Assembly (NCBI GenBank): GCA_000415185.1
Contig: KE351606.1
Location: 1-40,662, forward strand
Length of the DNA stretch: 40,662 nucleotides
Direction of reading: 5' to 3'
Source of the DNA: Enterococcus faecalis 13-SD-W-01
GTDB taxonomy: Bacteria > Bacillota > Bacilli > Lactobacillales > Enterococcaceae
Shown here: positions 22,327 to 31,941 of the stretch, in pieces
Layout of the letters: each line of letters begins with the position of its first letter
How positions within the stretch are numbered: position 1 is the first letter of the stretch
The notes under the pieces: model-generated
Databases searched by the model: none
Told to the model about the DNA's origin: nothing
The model's input: the letters and a program-made list of their open reading frames with translations, nothing else
Program-made: the position numbers and the translations under genes

Positions 22327-23778
22327 GTGAGTATATTTAATAGAGATGATGAGCGTAAACTACAATTATTGCAATACATTTTAACAAAGAAAAATCATTA
22401 TTGCTCAATCATCGAATTGGAAGTCAGATTTGACCTATCTTACTATTTGGTTCGTACATTGATGGAGGAACTTATTGAGGATGCTCAAAATTCAGATATG
22501 ACAAATAATAAATTCCATATTCAAAAACGAGACAATGGTTATTCATTTGAGGGAGATTATGCACATATTGTTTTATATTTAAATTGGATTTATGGCAAAC
22601 AATCAAAGTTGTTCAAATTTCTCCATGCTACGTTGACCAATCCTTTTTTCAATATACTACAGTTTTCTTCAGACAATTATCTCAGCAGTTCTACTGCATA
22701 TAAATTACGAGCAGATCTGACTACGCTATTAGCTCAATATAATTTAGAATTAGACCATGAGTATAAAATAATTGGAGATGCATTTGTTATTCATCAATTT
22801 TTATACTCTATTTATTTTAAAATCTTTAATTATTTTGAATTTCCATTTAATAGTTTTATAGAAACTGAAGCAAAAAAGCTGGTTTATACAATTGAAAACT
22901 CATTGGATGTACCGCTTTCTAGAAGCGATTTTACTAAGTTATCTCTTTTTTCCGCTATTGTTTTTTTGAGAAAAAATTACTTGCAAGAAGATGATACTAA
23001 AAGTTTTTTTTATAATATTCTTCCATATGATACCTTTCAATCTATTTTCAAAAATACTAAAGAGTTGCATTTGAATGCAGCCCAAGTTGATACTATCTCT
23101 AAAGATTACCAATGCTTTTTAGAGTTTGAACACATCATGCCTTACTCACAGATTGTATTTACCTCTGATATTTATTTAGAGGTAAATAAGTGTACTTCCT
23201 TAATTTTAAAAGAACTCAACTTTCTGAATTTGAAAATCAAAAAAAGAACAGACTATGATTTAGTTTTTTCTACCATAAAAAACTTTATACTTCATAGTAA
23301 GATTATTGAAAAAAATAGAGTAGACTTTTCTTTTCCTGAAATCTATGATTTTTCAAAAAATTATTATTTTGAACGTTTTCTTATTAAGCGGATTCAAGCT
23401 TCATTATCTGCCTTGAATGACATGCTTATTTTCAAGCAAAAAAATTCTCAATTTAGATTAGCCCTATTGCTTAATAAATTGTTGAACTATTTTTATCTAG
23501 AACAACCAATAAAAATACATTTCGATTTAAATTTCAATAAAACAAGTATCTATGAAATAATTGAAAATTTAAAAAAATATTTCTCATTAGACATTGCTCT
23601 TTCATTGTGCGAGTTTTCGGAAGCAGATATTTGTATCAGTGATACACCCTTTTTAGATAAAAAAATCGAAAAAAGTATTGTCTATACCTCACCTTTTATT
23701 ACAGAGACGGAATATAAAAAAATAGCAGATGTCATTATCTCAATTATAGTAGATAAACTTACTTATACACTAGAGTAA
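22327..23778 (+). CDS. Mga/AtxA-type transcriptional regulator A
   Basis: 483 residues. The N-terminus has two winged helices (YILTKKNHYCSIIELEVRFDLSYYLVRTLMEELIED, and SSSTAYKLRADLTTLLAQYNLEL near 119-141) typical of Mga. The middle (residues about 180-370) is a helical PRD-like region; the C-terminal 90 residues resemble an EIIB-like fold (KIHFDLNFNKTSIYEIIENLKKYFSLDIALS). GTG start with AGGAG 10 bases upstream; TATAAT at 22293. Mga proteins control surface and virulence genes in streptococci and enterococci. Its own target is probably the divergent neighbour or the polysaccharide locus (inference). Confidence 0.78.
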   Translation: MSIFNRDDERKLQLLQYILTKKNHYCSIIELEVRFDLSYYLVRTLMEELIEDAQNSDMTNNKFHIQKRDNGYSFEGDYAHIVLYLNWIYGKQSKLFKFLHATLTNPFFNILQFSSDNYLSSSTAYKLRADLTTLLAQYNLELDHEYKIIGDAFVIHQFLYSIYFKIFNYFEFPFNSFIETEAKKLVYTIENSLDVPLSRSDFTKLSLFSAIVFLRKNYLQEDDTKSFFYNILPYDTFQSIFKNTKELHLNAAQVDTISKDYQCFLEFEHIMPYSQIVFTSDIYLEVNKCTSLILKELNFLNLKIKKRTDYDLVFSTIKNFILHSKIIEKNRVDFSFPEIYDFSKNYYFERFLIKRIQASLSALNDMLIFKQKNSQFRLALLLNKLLNYFYLEQPIKIHFDLNFNKTSIYEIIENLKKYFSLDIALSLCEFSEADICISDTPFLDKKIEKSIVYTSPFITETEYKKIADVIISIIVDKLTYTLE

Positions 23779-24104
23779 CATATTTTTATTTTTATTTTTG
23801 CATAACTATTTTGTTCATTATCCAGTTGAAGAATTATTGAAGGTATTGAAGTGTACTGCGTAACTTCTATCACTTCAGACATCCAGGGAGAAAGCAAAAC
23901 AAGCGGCTAGACAAATAAGCTGCCTAGTCACCTAACTTATTCAATTGATTTCACTCTATTAATACTAGTTGATAAAGTATCTCATAAAAATAAAATGTTT
24001 TTTTCTCTAACAAATAAGAAATCCGCCTAGTGATTTTCTGTACTAGGTAGATTTCTTATTTATTAGTTGTAGATTAAAAATTTTTTCTCATGTTTTTATA
24101 TCAC
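23779..24104. other. Convergent intergenic region between Mga-like A and galU
   Basis: No gene seen. Contains a strong bidirectional terminator at 24013-24062 and weaker inverted words (GGCTAG...CCTAGTC) at about 23910-23940. Confidence 0.5.
24013..24062. terminator. Bidirectional terminator downstream of galU
   Basis: AATAAGAAATCCGCCTAGT pairs with ACTAGGTAGATTTCTTATT with two mismatches; A- and T-rich tails on both sides serve the converging galU and mga-like transcripts. Confidence 0.8.
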
Positions 24105-24977
24105 TTATTTAAGTGTGTTTGCTAACAGTGTTATATATTCTGACAAATTTTTTGATAATTCTGGGTGTTTAAGACCGTATTCAATATTTGTTTTTATAAA
24201 ACCTAATTTATCTCCTACGTCAAATCTTTTTCCTTTAAATTGATGTGCAAATACTCGTTGTGTTTGATTCAAGCAATTGATTGCATCTGTTAACTGAATT
24301 TCTCCCCCAACACCAGGTGCACCATTTTCCAATAAGTCAAAGATCTCTGGTTTCAACAAATATCTCCCGATGATCGCCAAGTTGCTGGGAGCTTCTTGTA
24401 GACATGGTTTTTCCACAAATGAGACAACATCATATAAATCATCAGAATGCATAGAACTTGGTTCGATAATTCCATATTTGTATGTTTCTTCTTTTGGTAC
24501 TTCCATCACAGCAATGATTGAAGAATGTGTTGTTTGATACTCATCGATTAACTGTTTTGTTAAAGGCACTGTATCTTCCATTAAATCATCCCCTAACATC
24601 ACTACAAATGGTTCATCTCCTACAAAAGCTTTTGCTTGCAGAACTGCATCACCCAATCCGTTAGGGTGTTTTTGCCTGATAAAATGTAGATTGATATTTG
24701 TCGTTTCTTCTACAAGTTCAAGTAGTGCTAACTTATCTTTTTCTAATAAGTTTTGTTCCAATTCTATATTTGAATCAAAGTGATCTTCAATTGGTCTTTT
24801 TCCTTTACCCGTAACAACTAAAATATCTTCGATACCAGATGCGATGGCTTCTTCTACGATAAACTGAATTATTGGTTTATCAACGATTGGTAACATTTCT
24901 TTAGCGATTGCTTTAGTCGCAGGCAAAAATCTTGTCCCTAAGCCAGCAGCTGGTATGACTGCTTTCTTAATTTTCAT
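24105..24977 (-). CDS. galU: UTP-glucose-1-phosphate uridylyltransferase
   Basis: 290 residues, the usual length. Makes UDP-glucose from UTP and glucose-1-phosphate, precursor for exopolysaccharide and, after epimerisation, UDP-galactose for Glf. Signature nucleotide-binding loop [19 protein letters not shown] at 10-28, then MLGDD near 129 and FVEKP with GRYLL further on. Last gene of the polysaccharide region on the minus strand, 15 bases after the small membrane protein. ATG start with AAGGAG upstream. Confidence 0.95.
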   Translation of the reverse strand: MKIKKAVIPAAGLGTRFLPATKAIAKEMLPIVDKPIIQFIVEEAIASGIEDILVVTGKGKRPIEDHFDSNIELEQNLLEKDKLALLELVEETTNINLHFIRQKHPNGLGDAVLQAKAFVGDEPFVVMLGDDLMEDTVPLTKQLIDEYQTTHSSIIAVMEVPKEETYKYGIIEPSSMHSDDLYDVVSFVEKPCLQEAPSNLAIIGRYLLKPEIFDLLENGAPGVGGEIQLTDAINCLNQTQRVFAHQFKGKRFDVGDKLGFIKTNIEYGLKHPELSKNLSEYITLLANTLK

Positions 24978-24992
24978 ATACTTAAAACTCCT

Positions 24993-25427
24993 TCATTTCA
25001 AAAAATAAATAGATCTTTCTGATTCTTTAAACTCTCCATATAATAATGTTCCTGACATTACTCTAGCAATTCGAGCAATTTGGCTACTGGAAGAATTATG
25101 GCTACCTCCACCAGATCCATGATGATTATTTAGCACATTTATTTTTTGCCTTTTCTTAGAAAAAGTTTTATGTTTCTCTCTATTTTCTTTTCTATATATT
25201 ATTTTGTATTCTTTACTATCAGAACCAAATACACCAGAGATTATAGATGGAAATGGCTGATCTATCATCCAAACCGTCTCTTCATCATACTTTATTTTAC
25301 TTTCATTCTTTAGTTGGCCACTTACAATAGTCTGTCCAATAAAAGTACTGAGAAAGGTATCAGCATTAAACATCAGCAAACTACAGATTGTACCCACTAT
25401 TATTAGTTTATTTTTCAATTTCAACAT
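24993..25427 (-). CDS. Small exported/membrane-anchored protein of unknown function
   Basis: 144 residues. One N-terminal hydrophobic segment (LIIVGTICSLLMF, residues 8-20) that could be a signal peptide or anchor. Then a charged region and a Gly/Ser/His loop (NNHHGSGGGSHNSSSSQ near 99-115). No known domain. Overlaps the 3' end of the Mga-like gene by 20 bases. ATG sits directly against AAAGG, so the TTG three codons later is a better-spaced start. Not recognised; the operon position suggests a surface role. Confidence 0.55.
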   Translation of the reverse strand: MLKLKNKLIIVGTICSLLMFNADTFLSTFIGQTIVSGQLKNESKIKYDEETVWMIDQPFPSIISGVFGSDSKEYKIIYRKENREKHKTFSKKRQKINVLNNHHGSGGGSHNSSSSQIARIARVMSGTLLYGEFKESERSIYFLK

Positions 25428-26844
25428 CCTTTAACTTAACAATTAAGTTTATTAAATATTCCCAATCATATTCATTCGGTGGATTTTTCCAGATAACTTG
25501 ATGTATATCTAGTTTATAGTTATAATAGTCTGATATATAAATCTGTGTATCTGAACGGATGGTATTACTGATCTCCACATTTAGATTGTAGAGACTTCGT
25601 ATATTTTTAGCTATATAATTGGAATAGGTACGCCCATTTGAAAAATCAACAGTCATATTTATAGGTTTTTCCAATTCTGTTATATCGATCTTATCAATTA
25701 GTTCAAAAATATAATCGTAGTAAATATTTACTTTTGTCTCTTTATCTAATTCTGTCAGTAAACTAGATAATCTTTCTTTTATAAAATTTATCGCAAAAAT
25801 ATGGAAGACATGATAGTTCTCCTGAAAATACGCAATTTGTTCTTCATTGATGAAGGTATTACTAATATTTGTGAAAAATAGTACTTTTTCATGTATCGCA
25901 GTAATGTTATTTTTCATTTTTTTTTCAATTGCTATTTGTTTCTCTGGATTCAATTTCAATATTCTGCTTAATTCGTTAAAAAAAAGTATATTAAGTGTAT
26001 TAAGTGTCTCGTTAGCTGCCAGATTTCTTTCAAAATAATCAGCATCAATAATCCTGTTAATTCTTAGAAATAAATAAAAGTCAGAGATTTCATTTAAAAT
26101 CGTTCCTTCTGGCACATTTAGTTCATTCAAAAAAAATTTTTTTACTTTATAAATACTATCTAGCGAAATATATCCATCAGTCTTATTGCTAAAATGGTGT
26201 TTATTTTGCCTTAAAATAGCAATGCTCAGATAAAATTCTATTTTTGTTCTTTGAGTAAGTGTCAAGTGTATCTTTTCGTTAATTTCTAGAAAGTAAATAA
26301 ACTTTTGACATTTCTGCTGGGTCTCATCATCAAATGGATAGTCGATGCCATTAAAAAAGTAGTAATAGACATTGAAAATAAGTTGCCGAATATTCCCTTC
26401 TTCACCAACTAGCTTATTTTCTTTAATCGTTATACCATATTGTTCAAGGATTTTTTTTACGGAATTTCTTAGATTATATGTTTTGGTCATTCCAAGAAAG
26501 TTTTCTCTACTAAAATCTTTTAATTTTTTATTTTCAAATGTAAGTAGGTCAAACATTTTAGATTTCAGTGTCTGTTTAAAATAATTAGATTTTAGTAATA
26601 GTACATCTTCATTGAGAATATTTATATTTTCAAATTCACCTTCGTTAAATATATAAGGTTCTTTATTCAAATAGATAAAAAAGTCTTCCACAATTTCTAC
26701 AATCAGTTTTGCTGATAAATAATCTGATAACCCAAGATCCTTTTGTAAATCAGCAATAGTTAGTGATCGTTGATTTTGATGAATATATTCAATAATAGCG
26801 ATTTTTTGAGCTTCTACTTGATCTAAAAAAGAAATTGCATTCAT
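25408..26844 (-). CDS. Mga/AtxA-type transcriptional regulator B
   Basis: 478 residues, same architecture as the 22327 gene: N-terminal Mga HTH (IEYIHQNQRSLTIADLQKDLGLSDYLSAKLIVEIVED), second winged helix (TYNLRNSVKKILEQYGITIKEN), central helical PRD-like part, and a C-terminal EIIB-like domain (ITELEKPINMTVDFSNGRTYSNYIAKNIRSLYNLNVEIS). It lies inside the polysaccharide operon between the MucBP protein and the small membrane protein. Probably controls these genes in response to sugar-phosphotransfer signals, as for AtxA/Mga (family knowledge plus inference). Confidence 0.78.
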   Translation of the reverse strand: MNAISFLDQVEAQKIAIIEYIHQNQRSLTIADLQKDLGLSDYLSAKLIVEIVEDFFIYLNKEPYIFNEGEFENINILNEDVLLLKSNYFKQTLKSKMFDLLTFENKKLKDFSRENFLGMTKTYNLRNSVKKILEQYGITIKENKLVGEEGNIRQLIFNVYYYFFNGIDYPFDDETQQKCQKFIYFLEINEKIHLTLTQRTKIEFYLSIAILRQNKHHFSNKTDGYISLDSIYKVKKFFLNELNVPEGTILNEISDFYLFLRINRIIDADYFERNLAANETLNTLNILFFNELSRILKLNPEKQIAIEKKMKNNITAIHEKVLFFTNISNTFINEEQIAYFQENYHVFHIFAINFIKERLSSLLTELDKETKVNIYYDYIFELIDKIDITELEKPINMTVDFSNGRTYSNYIAKNIRSLYNLNVEISNTIRSDTQIYISDYYNYKLDIHQVIWKNPPNEYDWEYLINLIVKLKDVEIEK

Positions 26845-26870
26845 TAGTTCCCCTCATAGTTCATTATTTA

Positions 26871-28934
26871 CTAATTAAAAATAGTCCTTTTAGGTATATA
26901 TGAATATTTTTCACCAATATTTCCTTGGAAATATTTTGGTGGTGCTATTTCCTTACCACTTTCATCTACAAATTTGATAACTACAGTTCCCGTAGATTTC
27001 TTATAATAAAAAGTAATAAAAGTTGTTTTCTTTTGATAATTTCCCTTGATATTCCCTATAACTTTTACTATATCCATATTTTTCATTCTCTGTTTTGTGG
27101 TAAAATCATACGGATCTCCCACTTGTCCTTTTATTTTTTCATCGTTTTTAATTTTATGACCTTCTTCATCAAAATAATGTATGATTACAGATCCAAATTC
27201 TATTTTTTTATAAACAAAAGTAATCTCCTTATTTTCTGAAGAAAAAACACCTAAATAATTTTTTGGAATATCTTTGATTTCCCAACCATTGATTTTTAGC
27301 GGTTCAACGTGGTAAGAAGTTCCTGTAATACCTGTTATTGTTTTCGACTTTAAAATATTATTCCCATTTTCATCTCTATAAAAAATCCTGATAGTCTCAT
27401 TTTCTGTTTTTGTATTCTTATTTTTTATTTCTACTGAAGCATGATTCTTTTTTGGTTCTTTTTCATAGATGATTTTGATGTTTTGTTTACTTTTAGAAAA
27501 GATGCCTTTACTGTTTGTGGGAGGACTTAATACCTTCCATCCAGTAATTTTTGGCTTGGTTATTTGGTAAGATGTGCCGACCTCCCCTTTAATGGTATTA
27601 CTATTTTTTATTTTCTCGCCATTTTTGTCCACATAATCAATCGTTACTTCTCCAAAAAGTTTTTTTATTGTTACTGAGACAGATTTTTCCGTAGTCAATC
27701 CTTGGCTATTTTCTACAGTATATTTAACGATATCATGATATGTTCCTGGCATATTAGCTACTTGTAATAGATTATGATAATCAACTTTGATCTTTTGATT
27801 GAGATTGCCTTCCTTGGGGTCAGAGGCAGAAACATTTTTCAATAATAATTCCAACAGATTTGTCTTTGCCAGTATTCCTTGATCAAAAGCTTTATTTTCT
27901 GCCTTTATTATAGGAAAAATAGATACTTGATTTGGTGATGCAAACTTACTATGCAAATAAAATATATTCGTTTCTTTTATTGCAGTTGTTTGATTTTGGA
28001 TTTTTACTTGTCCTGATGATTCATATATTTCCTTTAAATCCTCTACAGTAAATATACATTTTATATTATAAGCATGACTTTCTTGGATTCGATTATTACT
28101 TTGTTGAGGTGAATTAAAATCAACAGTAACTTTGATATCCGATGTATTATTATTTTCTATCTTTACAGTATATAAGTTAGGGGGAAGTTCTTCGCTAGTA
28201 TCTAAATCTGTAACTCTTAATTTTTCTTCTTCAAAATGGATGATCGAGTTTGTATGGTTCTTAAGTTCAAGTTTTCCTATATAGTGTTCATCATTTTTCA
28301 AGCTATCTGTATGCCCTCGATTGATATTTATCTGATTACTTATCTCATTTGTAGTATTCGAAAAAATCCCCGTGACATTATCTTCAGCAGTTGGATCTTT
28401 CCCTAAAAATGTTCCTGTGTTGGTTGGCTCGTAACCCCAATAAAGATTTAGCAATCCAAATGTTACGTCCTCATTTACAACTGTGATTTTTTTTATATTA
28501 GGCATGATTACTGTCCTATTACCAGAATTATCTTGATAAAATGACGAGATGCTGTACTCTCCACTCAAAGTTCGAACCCTACTAAATAATGTAAAATTTA
28601 TATTTGCTCGTCCTATTTCTTTTTGTACAATAAGTTCTATTTTATTCTGACTTGGGATAGTGTTTATCTTAAAAAGTGATGCCTCTGCTGAATCTAAATA
28701 TAATGTATTGAAATTGAGCAGTTCGCTAGGGATTTCTAGTACTATTTTGGAACCAGCACGTATACTTTCTTGTTCGTAATTTCTTATACTGATAGCTATC
28801 GGCATTGTATAGTCCAACTGATAGACTTCTTGAGGTAGCGTTACTGAAAAGTCAAGATTTTCTGCTGTTGCGGTTTTTCCTCCAAAAAAAAGACCCAAAA
28901 AGAGGATCAAAAAAAACAAGTTTTTCTTTCTCAT
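26871..28934 (-). CDS. Secreted MucBP-repeat surface protein lacking a cell-wall anchor
   Basis: 687 residues from ATG 28934 (AGGAG upstream; the longer TTG reading is too close to it). Signal peptide MRKKNLFFLILFLGLFFGG, cleavage near TATA-EN. Residues about 25-350 are a beta-rich region, followed by a short Ig-like segment ending TTEKSVSVTIKK. Then four MucBP repeats (VTIDYVDKNGEKI, IRIFYRDENGNNI, VIIHYFDEEGHKI, VVIKFVDESGKEI) which in related proteins bind mucin or glycans. The fourth repeat breaks off at SYIPKRTIFN with no LPxTG motif or membrane tail, so it looks 3'-truncated or is released. Twenty-six bases before the Mga-like regulator. Confidence 0.82.
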   Translation of the reverse strand: MRKKNLFFLILFLGLFFGGKTATAENLDFSVTLPQEVYQLDYTMPIAISIRNYEQESIRAGSKIVLEIPSELLNFNTLYLDSAEASLFKINTIPSQNKIELIVQKEIGRANINFTLFSRVRTLSGEYSISSFYQDNSGNRTVIMPNIKKITVVNEDVTFGLLNLYWGYEPTNTGTFLGKDPTAEDNVTGIFSNTTNEISNQININRGHTDSLKNDEHYIGKLELKNHTNSIIHFEEEKLRVTDLDTSEELPPNLYTVKIENNNTSDIKVTVDFNSPQQSNNRIQESHAYNIKCIFTVEDLKEIYESSGQVKIQNQTTAIKETNIFYLHSKFASPNQVSIFPIIKAENKAFDQGILAKTNLLELLLKNVSASDPKEGNLNQKIKVDYHNLLQVANMPGTYHDIVKYTVENSQGLTTEKSVSVTIKKLFGEVTIDYVDKNGEKIKNSNTIKGEVGTSYQITKPKITGWKVLSPPTNSKGIFSKSKQNIKIIYEKEPKKNHASVEIKNKNTKTENETIRIFYRDENGNNILKSKTITGITGTSYHVEPLKINGWEIKDIPKNYLGVFSSENKEITFVYKKIEFGSVIIHYFDEEGHKIKNDEKIKGQVGDPYDFTTKQRMKNMDIVKVIGNIKGNYQKKTTFITFYYKKSTGTVVIKFVDESGKEIAPPKYFQGNIGEKYSYIPKRTIFN

Positions 28935-28987
28935 TAAACTACACAACTCCTAAACCACTTTTTGTTAAAACTCGAAGGAAAATCAAT

Positions 28988-29752
28988 TTAAAAAATACCA
29001 AATTTTTTAATCTTTTTAGGAGAATAAATTTCCATCTCTTTATCATTCTCTCTTTGATAGATTATCTTATTTAAATTTTTCATCTCAGCCACACGTTCTG
29101 TACTGATTATTTTTTCCAATTTACTGTAAGCTTCTGTCATTTGGAAGTTTCTATTTTTAAGATTATGGGCATCTGAGGAAACAATATGTGCGAGATTGTT
29201 TTTTACCATTTTTACAGCACACTTTTGTGACTCTTTTCCAAAGTTTCCTCTGATACTTCCAGCAGTTACTTGAACCAATGCACCTAATTGGATGAAGGGA
29301 ATTAAACGATTAGGATCCTTCATAAAATAATTGTTTCTTTCTGGATGTACGATAATTGGGATTTTATTTAATCCTGCTAAAGTATCAAATATCCTTTCAG
29401 AAAATACTGGCACGCTAAAGGTAGGAAACTCAATCAATAGAAATTGTTCCTTATTTCCCCAAAAAACAAGTTTATTTTTTTGGATATCTTCTATCAAATC
29501 AGGTTTGATATGCACTTCTTGCCCTGCTTTTATTTCCAATGGGAGGTCATTTTCTTTTAAAATTACTTCAAATTCTTGAACTGCCTGTAAAATTTCTGTT
29601 TTTGTATTTGGATATACAGAATTATAGTGAGGAGTACATAAAATATGCGTTATTCCTTGCTCTACAGCCGCTCTGGCCAATGCTAAACTTTGATCAATTG
29701 TTCTAGGACCGTCATCTATTCCTGGTAATAAGTGACAGTGAAGATCATACAT
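28988..29752 (-). CDS. cpsB: Mn-dependent PHP-type tyrosine-protein phosphatase (Wzb/CpsB)
   Basis: 254 residues. PHP metal-binding motifs: DLHCHLLPGIDDGP at 3-16, TPHY near 42-45, HPERN near 136-140, SDAHN near 192-196. It dephosphorylates the tyrosine tail of the CpsD kinase and so controls chain assembly. ATG 29752 chosen because AAAGGAG lies 8 bases before it. Unusually placed after wzx instead of next to wzz/wzd as in streptococcal loci. Confidence 0.92.
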   Translation of the reverse strand: MYDLHCHLLPGIDDGPRTIDQSLALARAAVEQGITHILCTPHYNSVYPNTKTEILQAVQEFEVILKENDLPLEIKAGQEVHIKPDLIEDIQKNKLVFWGNKEQFLLIEFPTFSVPVFSERIFDTLAGLNKIPIIVHPERNNYFMKDPNRLIPFIQLGALVQVTAGSIRGNFGKESQKCAVKMVKNNLAHIVSSDAHNLKNRNFQMTEAYSKLEKIISTERVAEMKNLNKIIYQRENDKEMEIYSPKKIKKFGIF

Positions 29753-29780
29753 AAAATTCACTCCTTTGTTTGCTGCTATT

Positions 29781-31205
29781 TTAATAGCGAATAGTACTTC
29801 GAATTTTCTTCAATTGAGTCATAATAGATGCTTTCAATACGAAGAGAAGAAAAAAATAAATCCCTACTCCGCAAATGATTTCCATTAAAAAGGAAATCAA
29901 ATTACCAGCCATCATACTATGTAGCCAGCGAACGATAGCAAACATTAAGATACTGGAGAAAAGATATTTCCAAGTGCCTGCCAGTAACGATTTAAGTGCA
30001 AAGTCCTGTCTCACATAGTAGAATTGGACAAAAGTTACTAGTATTTCAGATATTACGGTCGCATAAGCTGCTCCTACTACGCCCCAGTATTCGATAAAGA
30101 GAATATTTGCTAAAAAGTTGAATAGCGCTCCACAAACTACTGATATCGTAAAATATTTTGTTTGATTCGTCGGAAGCAGATATTGTGTACCTAATACATT
30201 GCTCCATCCAATCCAAATAATGATTTGACTCATGATAATGATAAGATTGCTAGTCTCTTTAAATTCACTACCTAAAAACCATACTGTGAATTTTGGTGCT
30301 ATGGCCATCAAACCAAAGGCTAAGGGGAAACAAATAGCAGAAACAAAATCAAAACTTGTAAACAGATATTGATGGATCTGACTTTTTTGTTTATTGGCAT
30401 GAGCATTTGCAACGCGAGGCAACATAACAGTTCCAGTTGCAGTGACAATTGCAAGAATGATTTTTATCATTTTGTTTGCATTTTCATATTCTCCGACACT
30501 AGATATATCTGAAAAAATACCTAACATCGTTTTATTCAAGACAAGATAGATTTGGGTAGCAATTTGTGGGATGAATAGTCCTATTGTCGGAAGCAAATGT
30601 TGCCGCAGATTTAACTGTAAGAATAGCGGTTTAGAAATGTATTTTTTTAAAGAAACCCATAAAGTTAGATTACCTAAAAGCGAGGAAGCACCAAGAATCA
30701 ATATATAGATCCCTAAATCATTTTTATCTTTGACTAAAGTAAATACGGCTATCAAAGAAAGAAATTTAATTACTGTATTCCTTGTTACTGTTTTTTTAAA
30801 TTCTTCTAGTCCCATAAAAAACCATGAAATATCTAACATGGCTGCCAATAGTCCTAAAGATTGATAGAAGTAATATACTTGGTATCTATTGACATACATC
30901 ATAAAGAATATAAATACCGTATAAGAAATACTTAGACAAATGATTCGAATGAATAATAATTCCCAAAACAATCGACTTAACTTTTCTTTTTTATCTCTTA
31001 CATAAGCTACTGCTCTATTTCCATACATATTTATGCCTATACTACCGAATAGAAGAAAATATTGAATAATAGAATCTGTGTACGCATTTATCCCCATACC
31101 TTCTCTACCTAATACTCTGGAAATATATGGAACTGTTATAATGGGAAGCAACATTGTGAATAGTTGATATCCTACGTTATATAAATAATTTTTTATTAGT
31201 TTCAT
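29781..31205 (-). CDS. wzx: Polysaccharide flippase (Wzx)
   Basis: 474 residues, about 12-14 membrane segments, MATE/MVF-like polysaccharide transporter (YNVGYQLFTMLLPIITVPYISRVLGREGMG at the N-terminus is a typical Wzx start). It flips the undecaprenol-linked repeat unit to the outside for polymerisation by Wzy. Nineteen bases upstream of cpsB's ribosome region; 42 bases after cpsD. Confidence 0.92.
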   Translation of the reverse strand: MKLIKNYLYNVGYQLFTMLLPIITVPYISRVLGREGMGINAYTDSIIQYFLLFGSIGINMYGNRAVAYVRDKKEKLSRLFWELLFIRIICLSISYTVFIFFMMYVNRYQVYYFYQSLGLLAAMLDISWFFMGLEEFKKTVTRNTVIKFLSLIAVFTLVKDKNDLGIYILILGASSLLGNLTLWVSLKKYISKPLFLQLNLRQHLLPTIGLFIPQIATQIYLVLNKTMLGIFSDISSVGEYENANKMIKIILAIVTATGTVMLPRVANAHANKQKSQIHQYLFTSFDFVSAICFPLAFGLMAIAPKFTVWFLGSEFKETSNLIIIMSQIIIWIGWSNVLGTQYLLPTNQTKYFTISVVCGALFNFLANILFIEYWGVVGAAYATVISEILVTFVQFYYVRQDFALKSLLAGTWKYLFSSILMFAIVRWLHSMMAGNLISFLMEIICGVGIYFFLLFVLKASIMTQLKKIRSTIRY

Positions 31206-31247
31206 GTCCTACGAAGAATTGATATCCTTCTCTCCTTACAAATAGAT

Positions 31248-31937
31248 TTAGTAATAATATCCCTCATATACATTATCTTCCACACCATTGTATATCGCAC
31301 CAAGTATGTTTACATTTGTTAACTCTAGTACTCCTTTTGCATTAATCAATTGCTCTTTATTTGTGACGTTCTCTCTTACTACTAACAAAACACCATCTAT
31401 TTTTGTAGAAAGAATCGAACTATCTGGTATACCAAATAATGGTGGTGTATCAAAAAAGACGTAATCATATAAATAAGAAACTTCTTTTATAAATTGTTCC
31501 ATTTTTTTCGAAGAAAGCAGATCTGATGGGTTGACTGGCTTGATACCGCTAGTTATAACATCAAGATTTTTGATCGTACTTTTTTGGATGATCGAATCTA
31601 AAGCTAAGTTATCTCTTAGATAAGAACTAAATCCATCAAAATTTTCCATTCCAAAAGTTAAGTGAACAGTTGGTCTTCTCATATCTGCATCAATGAGCAA
31701 GACTTTTTTATCATTTTGAGCAAAAGTTACTGCCAAATTTGCGCAAATAGTAGATTTTCCTTCTCCAGGACCTGCGGAAGAAACAACAATTGTTTTTATT
31801 TTTTGATTCATTTCAGAGACATAAGCAACATTCATTCTGATCATTCGATATTGTTCTGAAATAATTGAAGAAGAATCTGCAGCTGCCAGCGATATAGCTT
31901 TCGGCTTACTTAAAGCTCTTTTTTTCTTGAACATCAT
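31248..31937 (-). CDS. cpsD: BY-type tyrosine kinase (CpsD/Wzd)
   Basis: 229 residues from ATG 31937, which has AAGGAGAG 8 bases upstream; the longer open frame lies inside wzz. Walker A SSAGPGEGKSTICANL, Walker A' VLLIDADMRRP, Walker B YDYVFFDTPP, and a C-terminal tyrosine cluster (Y in VYEGYYY) that is autophosphorylated. Works with the membrane Wzz encoded just before it and is reset by CpsB. Start moved because the 26 extra codons are Lys-rich and share sequence with the wzz tail. Confidence 0.92.
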   Translation of the reverse strand: MMFKKKRALSKPKAISLAAADSSSIISEQYRMIRMNVAYVSEMNQKIKTIVVSSAGPGEGKSTICANLAVTFAQNDKKVLLIDADMRRPTVHLTFGMENFDGFSSYLRDNLALDSIIQKSTIKNLDVITSGIKPVNPSDLLSSKKMEQFIKEVSYLYDYVFFDTPPLFGIPDSSILSTKIDGVLLVVRENVTNKEQLINAKGVLELTNVNILGAIYNGVEDNVYEGYYY

Positions 31938-31941
31938 CGAC

